Assembly (NCBI GenBank): GCA_934418295.1
Contig: CAKRWZ010000040.1
Coordinates: forward strand, 1-16,960
From: an uncultured Mediterraneibacter sp.
GTDB taxonomy: Bacteria > Bacillota > Clostridia > Lachnospirales > Lachnospiraceae
DNA: 16,960 bases
Reading direction: 5' to 3'
Under the pieces are notes generated by a model. The model was not told the origin of the DNA, did no database searches, and saw only the letters and a list, made by a program, of their open reading frames with translations. This document shows positions 6,923 through 12,814 of this stretch, piece by piece; positions within the stretch are counted from its first letter, which is position 1, and each line of letters starts with the position of its first letter. The position numbers and the translations under genes were made by a program.

Positions 6923-7940
6923 CGTTGTTTTTTTGATTCTGGTCTTTGCCGGAACCATTTACGGGGTGTTCCGGGGCGAGGATTTAAAAAAGATACTGGG
7001 GATCATCCGGACGGTAAATCCGTTGTGGCTGCTTCCCGGAATAGTCTGTGTGGTGGTTTTTATATGGGGTGAATCCATTATCATTCACTATATGATGCGG
7101 ACACTGGGACTTCGGTTGAAAAAGTGGACTTGTTTCTTGTTTTCGTCCATCGGATTCTTTTTCAGTTGTATCACGCCTTCTGCATCCGGCGGGCAGCCGG
7201 CACAGATTTATTATATGAAAAAGGAAAAGATTCCAATACCGGTATCCACGATGGTTTTGATGGTCGTGACGATTACTTACAAGCTGGTGCTGGTGGTGAT
7301 CGGCGTGGTGATCACGGTTTTTTGTCAGGGATTTGTCCATACATATTTGGAAGATGTCTGGTATATCTTTTATCTGGGAACTGCTTTGAATGTTTTCTGT
7401 GTGGCTTTGATGCTGGTATTGGCGTTCCATCCGGTACTGGCGAAAGCAATCATGGTAAAAGGGCTTGCGCTGCTGGAACGGCTTCATCTGATGAAGCGGA
7501 AAGAATCCAGAATGGAAAAGCTGAAAGTATCCATGGATCAGTACCGGGATACGGCGGCTTACCTAAAAGCACATAAGCCGGTTCTTTGGAACGTGTTCCT
7601 GATCACGATTTTCCAGAGGGTGGCGTTGTTTGCCGCCACCTGGTTTGTATACAAAGCATTCGGGCTTTCGGCGGAGCCGGCCTGGCTGATCATCACATTG
7701 CAGGCAGTCATTTCGGTTTCAGTGGATATGCTTCCGCTTCCGGGCGGAATGGGAATCAGTGAAAAGCTGTTCCTGGTGATCTTCCTTCCGATTTTCGGAA
7801 CGAAGCTTTTGCTTCCGGGAATGATCTTGAGCCGAGGGTTAGGTTACTATACAGAATTGTTACTCAGCGCCGTGCTGACGATCGTAGCAAACTTTACAAT
7901 GGGAAAAAAAGCGGGGGAGAAAAATGTTAGGAGTTTATGA
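6894..7940 (+). CDS. Flippase-like integral membrane protein (LPG synthase TM-domain / UPF0104 family)
   Basis: A 348-residue protein with about eight membrane segments, belonging to the family that shares the flippase domain of MprF-type lysyl-phosphatidylglycerol synthases (also called UPF0104/YbhN-like). Recognisable signatures are TPSASGGQPAQIYYMKKE (94-111) and the late LPGGMGISEKLF motif. The aminoacyl-transferase domain of MprF is absent, so it is a stand-alone membrane domain. Its activity is not established for this subfamily; transbilayer lipid movement is plausible. The ATG lies inside the end of the PAP2 gene (29-bp overlap) and the gene's end overlaps pssA by 17 bp, so the three are tightly coupled. 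It could move a lipid made or dephosphorylated by its neighbours. Confidence 0.88.
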   Translation: MESKKKMLFNVVFLILVFAGTIYGVFRGEDLKKILGIIRTVNPLWLLPGIVCVVVFIWGESIIIHYMMRTLGLRLKKWTCFLFSSIGFFFSCITPSASGGQPAQIYYMKKEKIPIPVSTMVLMVVTITYKLVLVVIGVVITVFCQGFVHTYLEDVWYIFYLGTALNVFCVALMLVLAFHPVLAKAIMVKGLALLERLHLMKRKESRMEKLKVSMDQYRDTAAYLKAHKPVLWNVFLITIFQRVALFAATWFVYKAFGLSAEPAWLIITLQAVISVSVDMLPLPGGMGISEKLFLVIFLPIFGTKLLLPGMILSRGLGYYTELLLSAVLTIVANFTMGKKAGEKNVRSL

Positions 7941-8541
7941 TTATACGGTAATACTGACTTATATCAGCTTGTTGGTGTCTGTGGGCGGAATGTTTTTTTC
8001 GGTGACAGGACATCTCAGACTGGCGGTGCTGTGTCTGGCGGTTTCCGGGCTTTGCGACATGTTTGACGGCAAGATCGCGCGGACCAAAAAGGATAGGACA
8101 GAGGATGAAAAACGGTTTGGGATCCAGATCGACTCTCTTTGCGACATCGTATGTTTCGGCGTAGGTCCGGCAATCCTCTGCTATTGCATGGGAATGCGGA
8201 GCATCACAGGGATCATTATATTGATGTTCTTTGTACTGGCAGGCTTGATCCGACTGGCGTGGTTCAACGTGACAGAAGAGCACAGACAGGATCAGACAGC
8301 AGAAAAGCGGGAATGTTATCAGGGCGTGCCGATCACGACGGTGGCGATCGTTCTGCCCCTTGTGGTGATGTTGAAACCGCTTCTGCGCAGAGAATTCCTG
8401 TTAACGATGCACGTTGCGATATTAGGATTAGGCATTTTGTATATCATGAATATTAAAATACGGAAGCCGAAAAATGCGACGCTGGCCGTTATCGTGACTA
8501 TCGTAGCCATCGCAGTCCTGAAAATGCTGAAGGTTGGATGA
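7924..8541 (+). CDS. pssA: CDP-alcohol phosphatidyltransferase, probable phosphatidylserine synthase
   Basis: A 205-residue membrane enzyme with the CDP-alcohol phosphatidyltransferase motif: D45-x2-D48-G49-x2-A52-R53, then G66-x3-D70-x3-D74. These Asp residues bind metal and CDP-diacylglycerol. The spacing between the Arg and the Gly is 12 residues, whereas the standard motif has 8; the extra, charged stretch (TKKDRTEDEKRF) is in frame and all catalytic Asp residues are kept. Assignment as the phosphatidylserine synthase (serine + CDP-diacylglycerol) rests on the following psd gene, whose product uses phosphatidylserine; other alcohols cannot be excluded from sequence alone. About six membrane helices follow. 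GGGGGAG precedes the ATG, which lies inside the end of the flippase-like gene. Confidence 0.88.
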   Translation: MLGVYDYTVILTYISLLVSVGGMFFSVTGHLRLAVLCLAVSGLCDMFDGKIARTKKDRTEDEKRFGIQIDSLCDIVCFGVGPAILCYCMGMRSITGIIILMFFVLAGLIRLAWFNVTEEHRQDQTAEKRECYQGVPITTVAIVLPLVVMLKPLLRREFLLTMHVAILGLGILYIMNIKIRKPKNATLAVIVTIVAIAVLKMLKVG

Positions 8542-8580
8542 TACCATGAAAATCCGCAAAAATAAGGCAGGAGAATACAT

Positions 8581-9450
8581 ATGATATATGCAGACAGAAC
8601 AGGCGGAATCAAAGAGGAAACGACGGGACAGGACAAATTGTTGGCGTTTGTTTATCGGCATGCAGTGACCAGAATGCTGATACGCCCTCTTTTGGCACCG
8701 TGGGTATCCAAACTGGGTGGTTGCTTTTTAAACACGGCTTTTTCGAAAAAAATGATCGCTCCGTTTGTAGAAAAGAATCAGATCAATCTGTCAGAGTATG
8801 AAGAGAGGGAGTTTTCCTCTTATAATGCGTTTTTTACCAGAAAGATCAAACGGGAGAACCGGCCGATCGATCAAGATCCGGAGGTGTTGATCACGCCATG
8901 TGACGGGAGAGTCAGCGTTTATCCCATATCGAAAAACGGCACGTTTTCGATCAAGCAGACCGGGTATACGGCAGAAAGCCTGTTGTGTGACGAAAAACTG
9001 GCAGAACGTTACATGGGCGGATGGATTTATGTGATCCGCTTGACGGTGTCGGATTATCATCGTTATTGTTATGTGGCAGACGGTTTGAAATCGGAGCAGA
9101 GACGGATACCGGGAATCTTTCACACGGTTAATCCGGTGGCAAACGATCAATATCCGATCTACAAGATGAACACCAGAGAATATTGCCTGCTGAAAACAGA
9201 AGAACTGGGAACGGTCCTGATGATGGAAGTGGGAGCTTTGATGGTAGGAAAGATCTGCAATTATCAGCCGGACCGCGGCAATGTGTACCGGGGAGAAGAA
9301 AAAGGAGCCTTTGAGTTTGGGGGATCTACGATCGTGCTGATGACCCAGCCGGGCAAGGCAGAGCCGGACGAGGACATCCGGAAAAACAGTGAAAAGGGCT
9401 GGGAGACCTTGGTAAAAATGGGAGAAGGCATCGGACATAAAATCAAATGA
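8581..9450 (+). CDS. psd: Phosphatidylserine decarboxylase proenzyme
   Basis: A 289-residue pyruvoyl-dependent enzyme that converts phosphatidylserine to phosphatidylethanolamine at the membrane. The proenzyme self-cleaves in its GGST motif (FEFGGSTIVLM), so Ser249 would become the pyruvoyl group at the start of a 41-residue alpha chain. Other conserved features are FFTRKIK (84-90), PCDGR with Asp108, DYHRYCY with His160, and HTVNP (181-185). Asp and His are the expected residues for the autocatalytic triad with Ser249. GGST replaces the LGST of E. coli, a known variant. AGGAG (8569-8573) lies 7 nt before the ATG. It is the last gene of the operon, with a terminator 5 bp downstream. It follows pssA by 39 bp, completing a two-step phosphatidylethanolamine route. 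Confidence 0.96.
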   Translation: MIYADRTGGIKEETTGQDKLLAFVYRHAVTRMLIRPLLAPWVSKLGGCFLNTAFSKKMIAPFVEKNQINLSEYEEREFSSYNAFFTRKIKRENRPIDQDPEVLITPCDGRVSVYPISKNGTFSIKQTGYTAESLLCDEKLAERYMGGWIYVIRLTVSDYHRYCYVADGLKSEQRRIPGIFHTVNPVANDQYPIYKMNTREYCLLKTEELGTVLMMEVGALMVGKICNYQPDRGNVYRGEEKGAFEFGGSTIVLMTQPGKAEPDEDIRKNSEKGWETLVKMGEGIGHKIK

Positions 9451-9454
9451 GTGA

Positions 9455-9479
9455 GCAGGCGGTTTTCCGCCTGCCTTTT
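9455..9479 (+). terminator. Rho-independent terminator after psd
   Basis: GCAGGCGG (9455-9462), loop TTTT, CCGCCTGC (9467-9474), then CTTTT. This is a perfect 8-bp GC-rich stem with a T-tract, 5 bp after the psd stop codon. It marks the end of the lipid operon. Confidence 0.93.
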
Positions 9480-9502
9480 GTATGGCGACGAGGAAAATAC
9501 GG
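9480..9502 (+). repeat. 23-bp direct repeat, copy 1
   Basis: The 23 bases from GTATGGCGACG to AAAATACGG are identical to 9615-9637. This copy starts directly after the T-tract of the psd terminator. A CATGC/GCATG micro-hairpin follows it (around 9504-9515). Non-coding; origin unknown. Confidence 0.85.
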
Positions 9503-9537
9503 GCATGCTTGCATGGTAGTATTTGACGACCGCTAAA

Positions 9538-9573
9538 CAGCGAATAAAACGAGCAAAGCGCGTTTTATCGCTG
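9538..9573. repeat. Bulged stem-loop between the direct repeats
   Basis: CAGCG (9538-9542), a bulged A, then ATAAAACG (9544-9551) pair with CGTTTTAT and CGCTG (9561-9573) around a 9-nt loop. The result is a 13-bp stem with one bulge. It lies roughly midway between the two 23-bp repeats. There is no T-tract after it in either direction, so it does not look like a terminator. A second, smaller palindrome CTGCCA-G-TGGCAG lies at 9594-9606. A weak promoter-like pair (TTGACG 9523-9528, TAAAAC 9545-9550) could serve nth but overlaps this stem. Confidence 0.7.
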
Positions 9574-9614
9574 TGGCGCGCATCCGGAAGAAGCTGCCAG
9601 TGGCAGGTTCGTAG

Positions 9615-9637
9615 GTATGGCGACGAGGAAAATACGG
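9615..9637 (+). repeat. 23-bp direct repeat, copy 2
   Basis: Identical to 9480-9502, with 135 bp between equivalent positions. It ends 20 bp before the ribosome binding site of nth. Confidence 0.85.
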
Positions 9638-9674
9638 CAAAGTGATAAAAAGAAAAAAGGAGGCAGTACCGAAG

Positions 9675-10310
9675 ATGAGAAAAAAAGAATTGGCAAAAGA
9701 AGTGATCGCCCGTCTGAAAGAAGAATATCCGGACGCGGGCTGTACGCTGGACTATGACCAGGCCTGGAAGCTATTGGTGAGCGTCCGTTTGGCGGCACAG
9801 TGTACAGATGCCCGGGTAAATGTGGTGGTAGAAGAGCTTTATGCAAAATATCCGGACGTGAATGCCCTGGCAGAAGCAACTCTGGAGGAGATAGAAAAGA
9901 TCGTAAAACCCTGCGGCCTCGGAAAAAGCAAAGCAAGGGATATCAGTGCCTGCATGAAAATTTTAAGAGACGAATACGGCGGAAAAGTGCCGGATGATTT
10001 TGATGCACTTTTGAAACTGCCGGGAGTGGGGCGGAAAAGTGCCAATCTGATCATGGGAGATGTGTTCGGAAAACCGGCGATCGTGACGGACACCCACTGC
10101 ATCCGTCTGGTCAACCGGATCGGCCTGGTGGACGGAATCAAAGAACCGAAAAAGGTAGAAATGGCGCTTTGGAAGATCGTTCCGCCGGAAGAGGGCAGCG
10201 ATTTTTGCCATCGTCTGGTATATCACGGAAGAGAAGTCTGTACGGCGCGGACAAAGCCCCACTGTGAGCAATGCTGCCTGGAAGATATCTGCAAAAAGAA
10301 AGGGGTATAG
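9675..10310 (+). CDS. nth: Endonuclease III, base excision repair glycosylase/AP lyase
   Basis: A 211-residue DNA glycosylase/AP lyase that removes oxidised pyrimidines, the same length as E. coli Nth. The helix-hairpin-helix LPGVGRKSANLI carries catalytic Lys121, and the conserved Asp is D139 in TDTHCIRL. The C-terminal [4Fe-4S] site is C189, C197, C200 and C206: C-x7-C-x2-C-x5-C, one residue longer in the first loop than the usual C-x6. The ATG at 9675 was chosen because AAGGAGG (9657-9663) lies 11 nt before it and the length fits; an upstream in-frame GTG at 9642 lies before this binding site. The next gene starts 6 bp after the stop, so nth heads a probable operon with the two ATP-grasp genes. 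Being next to them need not mean shared function. Confidence 0.95.
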   Translation: MRKKELAKEVIARLKEEYPDAGCTLDYDQAWKLLVSVRLAAQCTDARVNVVVEELYAKYPDVNALAEATLEEIEKIVKPCGLGKSKARDISACMKILRDEYGGKVPDDFDALLKLPGVGRKSANLIMGDVFGKPAIVTDTHCIRLVNRIGLVDGIKEPKKVEMALWKIVPPEEGSDFCHRLVYHGREVCTARTKPHCEQCCLEDICKKKGV

Positions 10311-10316
10311 ACGGCA

Positions 10317-11216
10317 ATGCTGACAGGATGGCTGGTGGTAAACGGATATATAACGAACCCGAAATTTCTGGAGATTTATCAATGGCTGGCGGACGCAGGA
10401 ACACGGCAGGGGATCCGCATGGAACGGAAGACCAATGTGGAGCTGATGGAACAGTTCTGCAGGCTGGAAGGAAAAATGGAAAAAGAGCAGAGGCCGGATT
10501 TCGTGATTTTCTGGGACAAGGATGTGAGACTGGCAGCGTTGATGGAAAAAGCCGGGCTGCGGCTTTTTAACTCCGCAGATGCCATCGCTGCCTGTGACGA
10601 CAAATCCATGACCTATATCCGCCTGAAACAGGAGGGGATCCGAATGCCCCGCACATGGCTGGCACCAAAAACCTTCGCAAAGGATGGTTATGAGCAGAAA
10701 GAGTTTTTTGTGCACGCCGGAGAAGAATTAGGGTATCCGGCGGTCGTGAAAGAGTGTTTCGGCTCGTTCGGGTTTCAGGTGTATCTGGCACACGACAGGC
10801 AGGAGCTGGAACAGATCGTGGCGCAGTTAAAAAATGCGCCTTTCCTTTTGCAGGAATATATTGCAAATTCAGAAGGCAGGGATATCCGGATCCAAATGGT
10901 GGGAGAGGAGGCTGTGGCCTGCATGTACCGCTATAATGACGGCGATTTCCGGGCAAACATTACCAACGGCGGAAAAATGAAAGCCTACACGCCAAATGCG
11001 GAGCAGATCCGGGTGGCGCAAAAAGCCTGCCGCTGCCTGGAGCTGGATTTCGCGGGAGTGGATCTGCTTTTTGGTGACGGTGAGGAGCCGGTTCTCTGTG
11101 AAGTAAACTCCAATGCCCATTTCAAAAACATTTATACCTGTACCGGAATCAATGTGGCAGATAAAATTCTTACCTATATAAAAAGGATCGTGGAAAAAGG
11201 AGAAGGACAGGAATGA
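10317..11216 (+). CDS. RimK-like ATP-grasp ligase A
   Basis: A 299-residue ATP-grasp enzyme resembling RimK-type alpha-L-glutamate ligases, which join a carboxylate (activated as acyl phosphate) to an amine. Visible elements: FNSADAIAACDDK with Lys96, nucleotide-binding Lys145 in AVVKECFGSFG, hinge QEYI (179-182), DIRIQMVG (189-196), NITNGGK (214-220), and the metal ligands Asp249 (AGVDLL) and E262-V-N264. All catalytic positions appear intact. The N-terminal 60 residues are an alpha/beta pre-grasp domain. The substrate is unknown: possibilities include glutamylation of a cofactor or peptide, or another amide bond. It ends in an ATGA overlap with a paralogue, which suggests the two proteins are made together. 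A GA-rich AAAGAAAGGGG overlapping the end of nth serves as its ribosome binding site. Confidence 0.88.
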   Translation: MLTGWLVVNGYITNPKFLEIYQWLADAGTRQGIRMERKTNVELMEQFCRLEGKMEKEQRPDFVIFWDKDVRLAALMEKAGLRLFNSADAIAACDDKSMTYIRLKQEGIRMPRTWLAPKTFAKDGYEQKEFFVHAGEELGYPAVVKECFGSFGFQVYLAHDRQELEQIVAQLKNAPFLLQEYIANSEGRDIRIQMVGEEAVACMYRYNDGDFRANITNGGKMKAYTPNAEQIRVAQKACRCLELDFAGVDLLFGDGEEPVLCEVNSNAHFKNIYTCTGINVADKILTYIKRIVEKGEGQE

Positions 11217-12055
11217 AAAGTCTGAAGGGGCTGCTTTTATACACGGAAGAAGACAGCAGGCGGAACCGACGGGCGATCCGGCTGTTTCAGGAAGCAGGAC
11301 AAGCGTTGGAGATGCAGGTCGAATTGGTTACGGATGCGAAGTGGTTGAGTCAGTATCCGGATTTTGTGATCAATCGGACCCGGGATTGGCGGCTGGGAGA
11401 AGCTTTTGAGCAGAAGGGAATCCCTGTTTTTAATTCTTCTGAGGTGACCCGTGTCTGCAATGACAAAGCGGTCACACTGGAGGCAGCAGAGCATCTGGGG
11501 ATCCCGGTGCTGCCTTGGATCAAGGGGACTGAGGAAGAGGAATACATCGCTTTTTACCGGAAAATATCGGGACCCATGGTAGCGAAAACCTGTGAGGGCC
11601 ACGGCGGGACGGAGGTTTTGTGGGTGGATTCGGAAGAAGCCCTGCGCCGGGTGTGTGAAAAGTTTCAAGGAAGAAACTGGATCCTGCAGCAGGCGGCAGC
11701 GGTTCCGGGGAAAGATCTGCGGATCTATCTGCTGGGAGATCGAATCGTACAGGCGATGCTTAGAACGGCAGGAGAAGGGTTTAAAAGCAATTATTGTCTG
11801 GGCGGGAAGGCAGAAATCTATACCTGCAGAGAGCCGGAGGCAGAAGCGGCGAAAAAGATAGCGGCATATTTGCAGACCGATTATGTAGGGGTGGATTTTC
11901 TCTTTCACGAAAACGGGAAGATGGTACTGAATGAAGTGGAAGATGCGGTAGGTGCCAGGATGATCTATGAGTACACAAACATCGATATTATCCGGGAATA
12001 TATGGAAGATATCCGGGGAAAATTGGAAAAACGAAAAAAATATGGAATGTATTAA
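11213..12055 (+). CDS. RimK-like ATP-grasp ligase B (paralogue, altered metal motif)
   Basis: A 280-residue ATP-grasp protein paralogous to the gene just upstream: both have FNS-x6-C-x-DK (here FNSSEVTRVCNDK, Lys85), a nucleotide Lys in the same place (Lys125 in VAKTCEGHGG), a D-[IL]-R-I segment (168-171), an N-x3-GGK segment (193-199) and GVD with Asp228. The C-terminal metal motif, normally E-V-N, reads NEVEDAVGARM (E241-V-E243), so Asn is replaced by Glu. This may change metal binding or mark a distinct subfamily; the rest of the core looks functional. It overlaps ligase A by 4 bp, with GGAGAAGGACAGG as ribosome binding site. No terminator is visible before the S10 promoter 29 bp downstream. 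Substrate unknown. Confidence 0.86.
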   Translation: MKSLKGLLLYTEEDSRRNRRAIRLFQEAGQALEMQVELVTDAKWLSQYPDFVINRTRDWRLGEAFEQKGIPVFNSSEVTRVCNDKAVTLEAAEHLGIPVLPWIKGTEEEEYIAFYRKISGPMVAKTCEGHGGTEVLWVDSEEALRRVCEKFQGRNWILQQAAAVPGKDLRIYLLGDRIVQAMLRTAGEGFKSNYCLGGKAEIYTCREPEAEAAKKIAAYLQTDYVGVDFLFHENGKMVLNEVEDAVGARMIYEYTNIDIIREYMEDIRGKLEKRKKYGMY

Positions 12056-12083
12056 AAAAAATACAATATTTCCGGGAAAGTGG

Positions 12084-12112
12084 TTGCAAACCCACTGAAA
12101 TTCATTTATACT
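12084..12112 (+). promoter_or_regulatory. Promoter of the S10 ribosomal protein operon
   Basis: TTGCAA (12084-12089) and TATACT (12107-12112) are separated by 17 bp and match the consensus at nine of twelve positions (-35 four of six, -10 five of six). Transcription would start near 12119, leaving an untranslated leader of about 295 nt before rpsJ. Confidence 0.8.
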
Positions 12113-12117
12113 TAAAA

Positions 12118-12413
12118 AGCTGTGACATGATAGCTGTGAAGCGTGAGGTTGCTGCTAACTGCGAGAGTTGCGCAGGATAGCAGGTTTTCCGTGGAGCGAA
12201 TGTCAAGTTAGGAAACTGGCGACAAGTCACTGTATCACGAAAACGTTTAACGGATACATTGCCGGAAACGGAAATGTATCGCACAAGAACGGCCGCCCGG
12301 CCGGGAAAGTGCTCATAACGCCGTGTGAGTTTTCTCACGACACACACGGAAGAGTGTACAGTCACCGCTTGTCGTACTGAGATCAAAAGTACGAAAAGGA
12401 GGCGACTTTTTTT
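12118..12413 (+). promoter_or_regulatory. Structured 5' leader of the S10 operon (candidate ribosomal protein leader RNA)
   Basis: About 295 nt without a convincing ORF but with many stable hairpins. (a) CTGCTA/TAGCAG (12152-12157 with 12178-12183), stacked on CTGCG/CGCAG (12159-12163 with 12171-12175). (b) GATACATT/AATGTATC (12253-12260 with 12273-12280), a G-A mismatch, then CCG-GAAA-CGG, a GNRA-type tetraloop. (c) CGGCC-GCCC-GGCCG (12290-12303). (d) GTGAG-TTTT-CTCAC (12325-12338), which competes with CCGTGTG/CACACGG (12321-12327 with 12343-12349). (e) TCGTACT/AGTACGA (12372-12378 with 12388-12394), abutting the rpsJ ribosome binding site AAAAGGAGG (12394-12402). An AGCTGTGA direct repeat lies at 12118-12125 and 12132-12139. 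Leaders of S10 operons are bound by a ribosomal protein in some bacteria (L4 in E. coli); the ligand here is unknown. Confidence 0.75.
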
Positions 12414-12731
12414 ATGGCAAGTCAAGTAATGAGAATCACACTGAAAGCGTATGAACACCAGCTGGTGGATGCATCCGCAAAGAAAATTATCGAAACTGTA
12501 AAGAAAAACGGATCCCAGGTAAGTGGTCCGGTACCACTTCCGACAAAGAAGGAAGTAGTTACGATCCTGAGAGCTGTACACAAGTACAAAGACTCCAGAG
12601 AGCAGTTTGAGCAGAGAACTCATAAAAGACTGATCGATATCATCGCACCGACCCAGAAGACAGTAGATGCTCTGTCCCGTCTGGAAATGCCGGCAGGTGT
12701 GTATATCGACATCAAAATGAAAAACAAATAA
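12414..12731 (+). CDS. rpsJ: 30S ribosomal protein S10
   Basis: A 105-residue S10 (family usually about 102-105), a small-subunit head protein that also acts with NusB in antitermination. Recognisable stretches are MRITLKAYEHQLVD, SGPVPLPTKKEVVTILRAVH, FEQRTHKRLIDI and MPAGVYIDIK. It is the first gene of the operon. The ATG follows AAGGAGG by 11 nt, with a T-rich spacer and a hairpin directly upstream, so its translation may be controlled by leader folding. Codon use here, and in all the genes that follow, favours AGA for Arg, unlike the CGG-rich genes upstream, as expected for highly expressed genes. Confidence 0.98.
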   Translation: MASQVMRITLKAYEHQLVDASAKKIIETVKKNGSQVSGPVPLPTKKEVVTILRAVHKYKDSREQFEQRTHKRLIDIIAPTQKTVDALSRLEMPAGVYIDIKMKNK

Positions 12732-12756
12732 GCCGGAAAAATTCAAAAACAGTATT

Positions 12757-12787
12757 CCTATATTTAGGATGAACGCATAACGCGTTC
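12757..12787 (+). other. Two small hairpins in the rpsJ-rplC spacer
   Basis: The 83-bp rpsJ-rplC gap holds CCTA-TATT-TAGG (12757-12768), followed directly by GAACGC-ATAAC-GCGTTC (12771-12787). Neither has a T-tract, so they are not terminators. They end 16 nt before the rplC ribosome binding site and may affect mRNA processing or translation. Confidence 0.45.
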
Positions 12788-12814
12788 CGCTGTAAATCAC
12801 AGGAGGTAATCATA

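Noticed and set aside
8791..9438. Minus-strand ORF (215 codons) opposite psd
   Set aside because: Fully contained within a confident psd gene on the other strand; no start signals or known motifs.
9538..9573. Terminator upstream of nth
   Set aside because: The stem is not followed by a T-tract on either strand, and a good terminator already follows psd at 9455.
9480..9637. CRISPR array
   Set aside because: Only two repeat copies 135 bp apart, with a palindrome between them and no cas genes; it does not have array geometry.
9642..9674. Upstream GTG start for nth, adding 11 residues
   Set aside because: AAGGAGG lies downstream of this GTG and just before the ATG at 9675, and the 211-residue product matches the usual Nth length.
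9963..10715. Minus-strand ORF (250 codons) opposite nth and the first ATP-grasp gene
   Set aside because: Spans two real genes in antisense, Cys/His-rich composition typical of shadow frames.
12102..12800. Minus-strand ORF (232 codons) across the S10 leader and rpsJ
   Set aside because: Runs opposite rpsJ and through the hairpin-rich leader, with no ribosome site or recognisable protein; the region is better read as an untranslated leader.
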